DNA of 64,000 bases, taken from NCBI RefSeq assembly GCF_027172205.1, contig NC_070614.1:34772001-34836000 (forward strand), written 5' to 3'. Origin of the DNA: Podarcis raffonei (taxonomy: Eukaryota > Chordata > Lepidosauria > Squamata > Lacertidae). Below are positions 42,407-53,425 of the stretch, piece after piece. Numbering within the stretch: position 1 is the first letter of the stretch; every line of letters starts with the position of its first letter. The position numbers and the translations under genes are program-made. Below the pieces are notes generated by a model that worked only from the letters and a program-made list of their open reading frames with translations, ran no database searches and had not been told where the DNA came from.

Positions 42407-42542
42407 TGCTATTTTTCTAGAAAAAGAGGTGCTGAAACTCACCACAAACTCCTCCCTTCTTCTCTTTTATTGGCAATGGTGCACCCCTGAGAGGTGCCGG
42501 AACTGAGTTCTTGTGAGTTTCAGCTGCAAAAAAAGCCCCGGT
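42407..42542. repeat. Short repeat (AGAGGTGCCGGAACTGAGTTC family)
   Basis: CTATTTTTCTAGAAAAAGAGGTGCTGAAACTCACC to AGCTGCAAAAAAAGCCCC. A second, interrupted copy is at 58068-58325. Probably a small DNA transposon. Confidence 0.5.
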
Positions 42543-42600
42543 CCTACACCAAGTGCTTTTTTTGTGACACTATTCACTGGTATAGTGAATCATCGCAGCC

Positions 42601-42601
42601 A

Positions 42602-42651
<50 letters not shown>
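42601..42651. repeat. (ATT)n microsatellite
   Basis: About 17 ATT units; explains the poly-Ile and poly-Leu frames around it. Confidence 0.95.
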
Positions 42652-43284
42652 CCCCTTTCCTTGCTGCCCATGGCAGCCATTTTGTGCTGGCAGCCTGTCT
42701 TGCCAAATGCAAGGTGGTTCTTTTAAAATGAGATTCAGAAGCAATACAAAATACACGAGTGAGAAGATTAAAGATTTTATTCTAAAACAGCAAGCAATGT
42801 ATACATACCAAGCAGGCACTTCAATCTGCCACTTGGAAGCCCTCAAGCAGCGTCAAAGCTACTCCCCTCAGGTAGCCTCAGTTTGCACGGCCCTGTGGCC
42901 AATCAGTCCATGCATGAGTTTCAAAGAAACTCTGCCCAAACTGTCCGATTTTATACATGTGTGGCTTCCAAGACTAGCGACGTGCAAATCATCCTTTAGC
43001 CACCCCCTCCCAATGCCTCACTTTCTCAAAATATGTCAAACATAAAAAAGGTACCCAGCACTTGTTAGGAATACATTCTTTAAAGAAACAGCTAAGGTTC
43101 CTTTAAACTTCAAAAAGCGTTCCAGAAGTTTCTTCAATGTGTGGGAGTGCCAGCTTAATTGGAGTCAGCTGAAGATGCAGTCAAAAGGAGGAGCTATGAG
43201 TTTGCCATTTGAGGCACGAAGAAAGCACACACACACACTGAGTTTATACTGTGCTGGAGAAATATAGAAGGCATGTAAATAGTT

Positions 43285-43530
43285 TGTTCCTGCCAACCTA
43301 GCAGTTCGAAAGCACGCAGTGCAAGTAGATAAATAGATACCACTCTGGCAGGAAAGTAAACGGTGTTTCCGTGCGCTGCTCTGGTTCGCCAAAAGCGGCT
43401 TAGTCATGCTGGCCACATGACCCAGAAGCTGTATGCCAGCTCCCTCGGCCAATAAAGTGAGATGAGCGCCCCAACCCCAGAGTCGGCCACAACTGGACCT
43501 AATGATCAGGGGTACCTTTACCTTACTAAA
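43285..43530 (+). repeat. Sauria-type SINE, 5' truncated
   Basis: TTCCTGCCAACCTAGCAGTTCGAAAGCACGC, AAGTAGATAAATAG, CATGCTGGCCACATGACCC and GGGGTACCTTTACCTTAC. Confidence 0.8.
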
Positions 43531-44129
43531 TAGTTTGTATATATTTGTAATAGAAATTCTTGTGCAACCAGTCAAGCAATAAAGAAGCTCTTGGCTGAGG
43601 ACTTTGACTATGACTACTGTTCTTCTCGTCTGCCACCAGGGAAATACTCTGCTGTAAACAGTAAGATGAGGTTTTGCTGAGGTGCCACCACACAAGCAGA
43701 AGGAGCAGCAGAAGTGTGTGGGTGGTAACCTCCAGTAGCACTATCCTCCACAACTGATAAGGCAGTTGTAGGGGGCTGGGGAGGACTTCACCTCCTCCCA
43801 GTGTTCCCAAAATATTTAAGACTGTTCTCAAAACATTCATATTGACATTCCATGGGGGGGGGGACAGAGGCAGAAAGAGCTCCATGTCAGACCAATAACT
43901 CCTCGATACATTATAACTTCCAGGTGCATTTCCCATACACAGCCATGGCACTTTTATCAATAGAGCACTGCCTACACCTCCTAAGCTAGCCTGCTGCCCT
44001 TGTAAAAAGTGAAGTATACTTCCCCATCACTGTTGCTGAGTAAGATTCAAGTGTCTGCCCAGTTGGTTTCTGCCCATGGGATAAAGTACCATCTTCTCCT
44101 TTCCCTCAGGCTGCAATATGTCCTGGGCC

Positions 44130-44840
44130 AGTCATGGTATTGAAAGCCACCAAAGAAGTCCAGGAGAACAAGCAGGGTCTTGTTTTCAGACCTTTTGGTG
44201 ATTTCAGTGGATTCACATTGAGTATGACTAACAGTCAACCTCACCTGATATTCAGCCCAGTTATGGCCTGTATGGATTGCTTTAGACATTTCCTTCTCTA
44301 TGGTCTGTCTCTCTCTTTTGGAATCAGCTCTACTGTTGCAACCTTCTCACTTTGCATACAAAGTCACACCCTTTACGGCATGTGTGTGACAAAGAAAGAG
44401 GGGGAACCAGGAAACTAATATGTTTGTTTTGAATGACGGAACATAGTGCTACTTCATATGAATTTAAAAAGGGTGATCTCTCCTTCCCTCTAAAACTAAC
44501 TGCTTCTGCTAGAAGTACAAAGACTTTTCTGAACAGCTCTGAAAAAGCTAGGTAAGAATGATAAATACTAGGAAAGGATGTTTGTATATTTGAAACGCAG
44601 TGGCAGAGTCATGTGAGAGGGCCAAACTAGATGCTACGTAGGCGATCTATGGCTCCATGCATGTCTCTCCATGCATAATTTCCTCCCAAACTGATTCCCC
44701 AGATCCAAATCCACAGTGCCTTGAAGCTGCAATTACCTACAGAGGGTGAACACAGGGGCACAATTTGGGTTAAATGGCAAGATCCAGTACTGGATGGCTG
44801 AAATATATTGTTCCTGTCAATCATGAAATTAGGAGCTGTG
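44130..44840 (+). promoter_or_regulatory. Upstream block, copy 2: TATA-like box and 5' exon donor before gene 4
   Basis: The longest alignment is with copy 3, about 600 bp. The box is TCTAAAAC at 44489 and the donor CTAG|GTAAGAAT follows 44551, 62 bases away. It lies 1.8 kb before the gene 4 ATG. Downstream similarity continues past the donor (GGATGTTTGTAT(A/G)TTTG). Confidence 0.5.
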
Positions 44841-45589
44841 ATGATATGCATTTGTCTTTTAAATGTTTTAGACCTTTATTCATTTTTTTTAGATCCTTAT
44901 AAATGTTTTACATTGTTCTTAACATTTTTAATATATATTTACTTTATTTTTTTATTGTACTGTATTTTCATTATACTGTATTAACATTGTTGTTACATTT
45001 TGGTGTTTGCTGCCCTGGTCCCTTTTAAAAGAACTGTAATAAAAGCATGCATAGATAGAAACTTTATTTGCATTAGCCACTAGCCATAGCAATAAGAAAA
45101 AATATACTGGGGATAGAACTAAATAGTTAGGTATACAAAATACATTCTGGAGGTCTACATCAATACAAATGGCAGAACTGATACATGATCCTTTAACCAC
45201 AGATAAAACATGTGAGCCAATAGGCTTTCTTTTTATTTCCCCGCCCCCCCTAAGCTGAGGAATATTAGAAAGTTAATCAAATAATAGATCTTATTCTAAT
45301 TGCCCCTGCTAAAAATTTTGCAGTTTTTGCTGTCACCTGGTTATCTTGTTCTACCAGAAGAAAGACACAGTAGCAGTGCTTGAGCATCCTGATTTGGGTA
45401 GTAGTAGATGAGTAATAACCTCACTCCTCAAATCTTTATAGAGAGTGCAATCTAGCAGTAATAAATACATAAGCAGATTGTTGGCACCTGTCTGTCTCCA
45501 GAAACAATGAAGTGTGTCTCCAGGCCTGAAGTCAAACCAGTGCAATAGCAGCACCAAAGTGACCTCCCTGGGGCGCAAGCCTTGGCAGT

Positions 45590-45890
45590 GTGGATAGGGG
45601 TCCTGGGCTGTCTCTCAAGACGGATGGAGGCAACAGCTACACTGTTGTTATTTTGCAGGCTGGATTCAATTGCATAAGCAGCAAATTCAGGTTGTACATA
45701 ATAAACCCACTTCCCCCTAAATTGGATGTTTTTGTGATAAGGAGAATGAAAGGCAATGCACTAGAAAGCATGGGATGACATTTGCTTCTCACCATGCCGT
45801 CTAACTTCCCAGCTAAAAGAATTAGGACTATTTCTCCACAAACTGGTTGCCTGTAAGTGACCATAGCTGGTGGCAAGTATGAAGAAGGAG
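45590..45890 (+). repeat. Unnamed dispersed repeat B, plus copy
   Basis: CTGTTGTTATTTTGCAGGCTGGATTCAATTGCATAAG, AGGTTGTACATAATAAACC, TTTTTGTGATAAGGAGAATG and CAAACTGGTTGCCTGTAAGTGACC, shared with 58.84-59.09 kb. Lies 450 bp before gene 4. Confidence 0.6.
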
Positions 45891-46335
45891 GTCTCCACCT
45901 TCATTTCCATGTTTGTGGACTTAATGTGAAAGATAAAAGGCGGGTGGGGGCTTTTGGAGAGTCTCATCTTCTCCCCCTTCTCCCTATTCCAAACAAGCGG
46001 GGAGCTGGTTCAGATATGGATATCAATGGGGAAAGTGTATACATGCCTTGCCTCCACCTATGCGCAACCTGCACACCTGTGGGCGTTCTCAGATGTTGGC
46101 AGAGATTTGGGATGCTGCTGCTTCTGGGATCCAGAGATTGCAGGGACTTGGGGCTTCTGTGCTGCTTCTCCAGACTCAGCAACAGACAGGCCAATAACAG
46201 GAGCACTACCTTTTCATTGCTGATATTGTGTTTTAATAGTACGGCTCCTAGAGGACATTCAGATTGAAATAAAACATCTGTTGTCTGGAACTGACTGGAG
46301 CTGAACCACTCAGAGAATACTTCAGAAGGACAGCA

Positions 46336-49300
46336 ATGCCAATTGTTACTTCCGCACTGACTGTGTGGCTTCTGCAGCTGACCATGCTACAAGGTGATTG
46401 ATGGAGTTGGGGAAGTGCTTGGAGAACAGTTACTCCAAGGTTTCATTTCTTTAAAAAAATTAAAGTTGTGAGGGCTCCTGGGAAATCATGCCTTCTCCAT
46501 GCCCATATTTTTCCAGGGACAGTCCCAGATTTACAGAAGCTATACTGGTTTCTGATTTGATCCTGGAATGTCCCACTTTTCCTTAGGACATCTGTTCTTC
46601 CCAACTTAGATAGTTCCAGGGTAAAGCCATAATATTAAAAGAGCTAAAGTCCTGATGAGCCCAGGTTTAAATGTGGTTCTGAATACATTCCCTAAGAACC
46701 ATGTTTCAGAATGAACTTGTGGCACAATTGTCAAAGGTGTTAATTTTTCAACTAATTGGAAAAAGAATGGCTGCATTCACAGACAATCATCTGTCAGGTT
46801 ATTAAGCTGACATATGCACATGGTGCCTTTTGCCCACCCCCACCCCACACAGTCTATTTGCTCCTCCCCTCACCACAAGCTGTGATTAAAGGAGGAAGCT
46901 TCTAAGGAATCTTCATGTTTCATGTTTTGTCCAAACCAGGGAACTATGGTTACCAAATTCAGAACTAGCCAGGCAATTAAACCACTATCAACCCACTTTT
47001 TTATAACCTGGTTTGTTTAAAAGTGATTAACCATCCTAACCTGGTTGTCAGAACGTGGGATAATAGAGTTAACTAGAGGCTTCTTGCTTTGAGTGTGGCA
47101 TGCCCAAAGAGAAGAGTGGAGGGGCTCTGTTCACAAGCAAAGAATTTGTGCATACCTTGGCTTGTTGAATCGAGACATGTTTGAAGTGGGCCAGTGTAAA
47201 CAAGTTCCCTTCCCCCTTGTTCATACATACAATCCTACACTGTGTCTTTCTGCTACAATGACTCTTACCTGGGGTATCTTCTTTCTTTATTTTCCTCAGG
47301 TGCTACAAGCTCAAAAGCAGGTAAGAGTCGTTCAATACATTGGAAGGAGTTTTTCACAGGAATCTCTGTGGAGGAAACTAAAGAAAAGGCCTCCTAAAAA
47401 CTAGAGGTCTTGTAATCCAACATCCTCGCCTTAGATAGGATACTCCTTAATATGTCACATTGATATGAGGAACATGAACCCACAAGCTGATGTTGCCACA
47501 CCACAAGTAAAGAGTAGAGCAAACAAGGTGTTGCATTCTAGATGTGATTGCATGGTCTTCAGTAAGAATTGGTTTTAGGTGTCCAACTTCCTTAAGACAT
47601 GGTGCCAAGCTGCACACTGTAATGCCAGGGTGGAGGAAATATTCAGTCCTCGAGATTCTCCTCAGTTCATGCCCCCTCCAAAGGCCACACTGCTTTCCCC
47701 ATGTCACCCACCCTCACCAGCCAGCCATTCATACTGCCTGCTTGGAATGTGTCCTTCAACTGTGCTGCTACCTTTTTCTTATCTGGATGGAGAGATGTCA
47801 GTGAGGGGATGCAGAAGCCTCTGGACTTTTGTGTGGCTGGAATGTGCTCTACTTTACAAAGGTAACTGTCTCAATTCCCTTGCCCACTAAGCTGTGGAAG
47901 AAAGGCCCACCCATCAAGCATCTCACATGAAGAATCTTAAAATGACTCTTGCCATCTTACTCTCTGACCCATGGAAACCAAAAACCCCAAGGTTTTACAT
48001 GGTTCTACTTCTAGCTATGGTGATGGAAGACGTATGGGAGAAAGGGATGCCAAAACTGAGAGCTAAGAGTCCAGGACTCATGGATTCCACTACCACGTAT
48101 ATGAGTAAGGATGGATGAGAATTTTAATTTGGTTCACATTTAAAGGTAATTAAAGGCCTAGTTTGCACTTTCTCAAGCAGTAAGCAGTATATGTGAAGCA
48201 AAATACAACTATACTTCAAACTTCTCCCTTTTCCTAATTTTGCACTGCAGAAATTAAACTGCTGTAAACGTGCTAAGAAATAAAAAAGTCGATTTCATTT
48301 AGCAGATGAAATGCCCATTAAACCCAGGAGAATCAATGACAAGAAATATGGTTTTATAATCTGCAAAAAACCTACTTGTAAATTAATTTTGTTTCCTCGT
48401 GTTTTCCACCTCTTCTGCTACATTACTTCCCTTATGTGTGTGCTGCAAACCGTAATGGCAAATCCTCTTATTTCCTCTTCCACAGAGAGTGGGCAGCCGA
48501 TAAACGCTCCAAAAATAGTTGGGGGCCAACCAGCCTCTGGTGGCTCATGGCCTTGGCAAGTCAGCATTTCGCTGTTTTCTTATCCTATTTGTGGAGGCTC
48601 CCTCATAGCTGAGCAGTGGGTCCTGACAGCAGCTCACTGCTTCTTCTATGGGTGAGTATCACACAGTATGTATTGCTTTGCAGCCATTATAAAGCTTCAC
48701 TATACAAGGCCAGACTAATTTCAGCTGCCTACCAGTCAGCTTCCTGGTGTCTTAGGCCTCTGCTGCATTTAAAACACTATCATACCACTTTAAACAGCCA
48801 TGGCTTCCCCCACAGAAACCTGGGGATTGTAGTTTGCTGAGAGCTGTTAAGAAAGTCCTGCTCCTCACACAGAACTACAGTTCTCAGAATGGTTTCAAAA
48901 TCCATCCTTCTTCCCTGGGAATTGAACTCTTGGAATTGTAGCTCTTTGTGAAGTATACAGTTAGGGTGAGCCACAGGAAATCAAATGTCAGCTAAATCTT
49001 TTGCCCTTGTATTCACAGACTGGGGCCCACGTTCCGATACAATGTCCTCCTAGGTGCCCATCAGCTCTCAAACCTCTCTGATAATGCTGTAGCATCTGCT
49101 GCAGAACAGATTATCCTCCATCCTGACTACAATGGCAGCGTTGACCACACAGCAGATATTGCTTTAATCAAGCTGAAGTCGCCTGTGAGCTTCACTGACT
49201 ACATCCTCCCCATCCGCCTGCCAGAGTCCTCTACACGCTTCTCTTCAGAAGAATACTGCTGGGTAACTGGATGGGGAGATATTCAAACTGGAGGTGAGGG

Positions 49301-52181
49301 GTTTTCTTCGTAGCACCTTTTCAGACTCTGTGACTCATCCAAATGAACAGTTCCGGGGCGTGGCATTGGGGGGGGGTCCACAGGGGCGATTGCCCTGGGC
49401 GCAAAATTGTTAGGGACACAACATTTCAACATCCAACGCTGCCTCGATACATCTGTGTGCTTCCGTCACTGTTGAAAACGGTTTCTCCATGCAAACCAGG
49501 AAGTGACCTCTCCAGACAACAGAATGACTCTTCTTTTCTTATCTCTGTTGCTGTGATCACCTGGGCGACGTGGATGCCGTTAGGTGGTTGAATGCACGTG
49601 CGTACTCCATCCATTTCCCTCACAAAAGTAACATAGGAAAATGCATACCAAAATTAAATTTGCACTACAATGCTGGTGAATCTTCATGAGGATTTTTAAA
49701 AAAGAATTGCAAAATGAACATTTTCCCCCCAGGACCAATCCTACCATTAGGCAGAGTGGTACAAGCGACTCAGGTGGTGTAGATTGTGGAGCAGTCAGAA
49801 CTGTAGGTGTCATGTGATCTGCCTTGCGCTCTCAAACTAGCCCGGTGCCCTCAAGTGCAGTGGAGGATTCTGTCCCACTGCCTGTGTTAAAGAAAACACC
49901 AGTATTGTTCGTGGAATCTCAGAGGGAGGGAATTTGGTATTTTGCCTCAGACAGCAAAATGTATTGGGCTGCACCTAAGTTTCCCTAGAAATAAATATGG
50001 GAGGAGAAGTTGTCCCAGAGTGTGGCAGCTACATATCTATAGTGTGCTCAGTGCTAAATTTTTGTCCTACTGAATGCCTCTGCATTCCATGAACACTTTC
50101 CCTTTCTCTATCTTCTAGTGTCTTTACCTGCCCCACAAACTCTCCAGCAAGTGAAGGTGCCGCTCATAAGCCGAGAAGTCTGCAATGCTCTCTTAAACAG
50201 TGTCTCAGAGAAGGGCTTAAGAAAGGATCCTGTCAAGCAGGATATGATCTGTGCTGGTTACCCAGAAGGTGGGAAAGATTCCTGCCAGGTAGGTTGCTCC
50301 ATGACCTGTTCTTCATACAGCCATCAGAGAAGGTAGACAAAGGCAGGCTCTGGCGTAATGGCATTATAAAAAGAAAAATACCTTATGTCTTTATGAAGAG
50401 AATTTTACAAGAGATTCTGCCTGAGCACTAGGAAAAAATTTCCTGATGGTAAGAGCTGTTCAACAGTGGAACAGACCCCCTTCCTCAAAGGTTTTTAAGC
50501 AGAGGTTGGATGGCCATCTGCCAAGAATGCTTTAGCAGAGATTCCTGCATTGCTGCAGATTGGACTAGATGACTCTTGGGGTCCCTTCCAACTCCACAAT
50601 TCTATAAATCTACGATTCTTTGAATGATCGCGTTGTATGAACATAGCCCTTAGCCATTTCTTCCTAATTTTGGTCTACCATTGGGAGATGGCACCTTGCA
50701 GCTTTTCAGATTCACCTATTTCCCCAAGAGTTCTTGTTTTGTTTAAAAATATTTCTGTGCTGCTTGTTTTAGCAATAAAACCTAAAAATATAAAAGCTTC
50801 ATATAACCAAAACCAAGAATAAAGCAGATTCGAAAGAATAAAAAAATACTTCTTCTGTTTAAAATATGTATAGCACACCTTTCTTTATTAAAAAAAAAGT
50901 TTCCCATACATGTCAACTCAGAAACAAGTCCTCTTCTGTTTGATGGGGTTAGTCTCAGGCCCCTGACCATGAGTCATGCTAGCTGTAATTGTTAGGATAT
51001 AGAGACCAACAACATCAGGTTCCCCATCTCCTATTGTTGTTGTTGTTTAGTCGTTTAGTCGTGTCCGACTCTTCGTGACCCCATGGACCAGAGCATTATA
51101 AACCTTATTTCAGCCCCCTTGGCTGATCAGTATTTGGAATCTGTTGCTAGAGTTTTCCACCATGGATTCCATGTTTTCTCCCATCTCTTTCTCCACAGGG
51201 TGATTCTGAAGGACCTTTGTTTGCCCCAATGAGTCCTGTTCACTTCAACGAGATTTAGTTCCAGGTCAATGGGTAAAGGGTTGCAGCCTTGGTCATTTAA
51301 CTGTATGGCTTGGGGCTCAAATGTTGAAACTCAGTAAAATCCACATAAATTTGTATCGGAGATTAAAGCCATCAGTTCTAAAGGGAAGAAAGTTTACTTA
51401 TATTGTTTTTGAAAGATGGACACCACACATATCATCCCAGATGATGCTTTCCCCCCTTCTCTCACACACAGACCTGAATGCCTCTTTTAAGATGGCCCAA
51501 GTCATCTACAATTGTTAGAATTAGTTGCTTTGGTGATGTTGAATTGAATAATCCTTATTAATTTTTTCAATAGTCTTTCAAACCCTACAAAGTAGAGCAA
51601 TATTTCTACCCCTAGTGTGACAGGTGCAGTCGAAGGGGGCCAAGGCTGACAGGGTCACAGGTTAGTACCTGCCAGAGGCAAATGAAGATTTATATCGGAT
51701 GCTGGGAACTTGTTGTACTCCAGATGTTTCTGGAATACAACTTCCACCATCCCTGACCATGAGCCATGCTGGCTGAAGCTGTTGGCAGGTGGAGCTCAGA
51801 GGCATCTGGAGGGCCACCAGTTCCCCATCCCTGGTTATAAACCTCATTCCAGCTCCCTCATCTAATCGGTATTCCTAATCAGAGTGCTCATTGCCGTGTT
51901 CACCACAGATCCTGTACCATCTCCCATCTCTTTTTCCACAGGGTGACTCCGGGGGACCCTTAGTTTGCCAGCTCAAAGAAGGTTGGATGCAGGCTGGGAT
52001 TGTGAGCTGGGGAAGGGGCTGTGGCCAACCCTCCCACCCAGGTGTCTACATTTCAGTACCTTTCTATGCCAATTGGATCCAAGAGAGAATACAGGGTAGA
52101 AATGGGGGTGGTGGGGAAATTGGTGGGCTACCCAATGTTGTGACATTCACCTCGGTGGCGTTTGTACTGGCCCATTTGTGA
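46336..52181 (+). CDS. Gene 4: trypsin-like serine protease lacking the propeptide disulfide, 309 aa
   Basis: Exons 46336-46393 (signal peptide), 47300-47320 (21 bp), 48486-48651, 49019-49293, 50119-50288, 51942-52181. Total 930 bp, phases 1,1,2,1,0, stop TGA. Activation is predicted at K36-IVGG (Lys, not Arg). Triad H77 (TAAHC), D128 (TADIAL, with Ala for the usual Gly), S233 (GDSGGP); D227 in KDSC keeps tryptic specificity. The usual VCG propeptide cysteine is Ser28 (ESG), and its partner in ILPICLP is Arg148 (ILPIRLP). Both are single-base changes relative to gene 5. The C-terminus is a short hydrophobic run ([14 protein letters not shown]), weaker than in gene 3. A decayed Ser exon copy lies in the last intron (51199-51258). 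The exon 1 donor (GTGATT) is slightly weak. The reading frame looks intact. Confidence 0.88.
48775..48970. repeat. MITE in intron 3 of gene 4
   Basis: CACTTTAAACAGCCATGGCTTCCCC, GATTGTAGTTTGCTGAGAGCTGTTAAG, CTACAGTTCTCAGAATGGTTTCAAAAT and GGGAATTGAACTCTTGGAATTGTAGCTC. The same insertion sits at the same place in gene 5. Confidence 0.7.
50405..50625 (+). repeat. CR1 LINE 3' end in the last intron of gene 4
   Basis: CTGTTCAACAGTGGAACAGACC, AGCAGAGGTTGGATGGCCATCTG, GATTCCTGCATTGCTGCAG and CCCTTCCAACTCCACAATTCT. Confidence 0.8.
51033..51098 (-). repeat. BovB/RTE LINE 3' end
   Basis: (TTG)n, TTTAGTCGTTTAGTCGTGTCC, GACTCTTCGTGACCCCATGG and ACCAGAGCAT. Very short 3' stub. Confidence 0.75.
51199..51258 (+). 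pseudogene. Gene 4: decayed tandem copy of the Ser exon
   Basis: Preceded by a good acceptor (CATCTCTTTCTCCACAG), the sequence reads GDSEGPLF in frame and meets a TAG after 20 codons. DSGG has become DSEG, and the rest of the exon is unrecognisable. About 740 bp downstream lies the intact Ser exon. The bases before both exons are clearly related (for example ATAAACCT(T/C)ATT(T/C)CAG and CTCCCATCTCTTT(C/T)TCCACAG), so exon plus flanking intron was duplicated in tandem and the upstream copy decayed. If spliced in, it would give a truncated protein with no complete oxyanion and specificity loops. Confidence 0.8.
51700..51830. repeat. Palindromic MITE copy
   Basis: CTCCAGATGTTTCTGGAATACAACTTCCACCATCCCTGACCATGAGCCATGCTGGC in essence, with the matching GCATCTGGAGGGCCACCAG arm. 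Between the decayed and the intact Ser exons of gene 4. Confidence 0.65.
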
Positions 52182-52221
52182 GAAACCAGTCTGCTGGCTT
52201 CCAGTCTGCCCACCAATTGTA

Positions 52222-52985
52222 TGGAATAGCTTTTCTTTCTTTTTTTAGTTTTAGTTTTTATTTATACTTTGCAAATGTATACATTTCATTAGTTTTACAA
52301 TCAATTTAACATTCTCCATTTGAGCTCGTTTTCTCCTCTAAATATATAATTTTCAAACAAAATCAAGAGCAGATGAATGGATATGTTCACAGCTGCTATA
52401 TTCACAACTAAATATGATTACATTAGAGTATACATTTGAGTTTTATTATTAACAGCATGCAGGATAATCTTTGACTTCCTTCCCCCTTCTTCCGCGGTTC
52501 CTTAAATTTATTTTTTAATATCTTCTGCATATCCAAATTCATTTAACTTGTTCATTTCATTATCGACTGCAAATATATACTCTTATATAACTGCAGGTTA
52601 TTACAATAATCCTGTTATTGTTTTTATCTGTTTACAATTTATCTGTAAATATTCAATAAATCATTTCCATTCTTTTATAAAAAGTTTGTTATCTTGATTT
52701 CTTATTCTTCCGGTAAGTTTCACCATTTCTGCATATTCCAAAAGTTTTTGTATCCATTCTTCCTTTGTTGGGACTTCTGCTTCTTTACACTTTGGGGCAA
52801 GTAGCATTCTTCTTGCTGTAGCAGCGTATATAAATAAATTCCTATACAATTTAGGTAGTTCTGTCCCTATAATTCCCAAAAGTAAAGCTTCTGGGGTTTT
52901 TTTTATAAAAGTTATTTTGAACATCCTTTTCAATTCATTGTATGGAATATCGTGAGTTAGGCTGCTGGTTGGACTCATTTAAATC
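52222..52985 (-). repeat. L1 LINE 3' end (ORF2 C-terminus, 3' UTR, poly(A))
   Basis: On minus: HDIPYNELKRMFKITF, LLGIIGTELPKLYRN, TARRMLLAPKCKEAE, VPTKEEWIQKLLEYAEMVK and LTGRIRNQ, the L1 ORF2 carboxyl end, then an AT-rich 3' UTR and a T-rich left edge. Begins 40 bases after the gene 4 stop. Clearly transposon, not a host gene. Confidence 0.85.
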
Positions 52986-53279
52986 ACCACATGTAGTAGG
53001 GATTCAGGGATGCTTACCTTTACTTCTCTATATTTAATCTCAGCATGTCTACCTTATCACATTTCAACTGTTTTGTAAACATCTGATAGTGGGTTCAGCA
53101 ACCAGCCCAGACATCTGTACTGAGCAGCTACATGGTAGAAGAGAGAGAGCAAAGGCTTTGTTAACCTTTCTCCCCAAGTAAGGGGGTGTGACCTAGCTAA
53201 ACCTGACTGGACAGCTTACTGTATGGTCTTAACCCCTTCATGCATGTTGGTTAAGCATGTTGGTTATATGAGGCTGATT

Positions 53280-53425
53280 TATCCCACAATAACAATTCTG
53301 TGAGGCAAGTTAGGCTGGGAGAGTGTGACTGGCTCAAGGTCACCCAGCGAGCTTCATGGCTGAGTGGGAGTTTGAACTCTGGTCTCCTTGGTCCTAGTCC
53401 AACTCGCTAACCACAACACCTCACT
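53280..53425 (-). repeat. MIR/CORE-like tRNA-derived SINE fragment
   Basis: CTGTGAGGCAAGTTAGGCTGGGAG, CTCAAGGTCACCCAGCGAGC, GGGAGTTTGAACTCTGGTCTCC and CTCGCTAACCACAACACC are the usual antisense view of a MIR-like SINE. Confidence 0.6.

Noticed and set aside
42700-43030. Possible solitary LTR on the minus strand (TATA-like box and poly(A) signal about 190 bases apart)
   Set aside because: Ends and target duplication could not be defined; too weak to list.
42494-43045. 183-residue plus-strand open frame
   Set aside because: It reads through an (ATT)n microsatellite as poly-Ile and has no protein-like features elsewhere.
52661-52978. 105-residue minus-strand open frame just after gene 4
   Set aside because: It is the L1 ORF2 carboxyl end with its 3' UTR.
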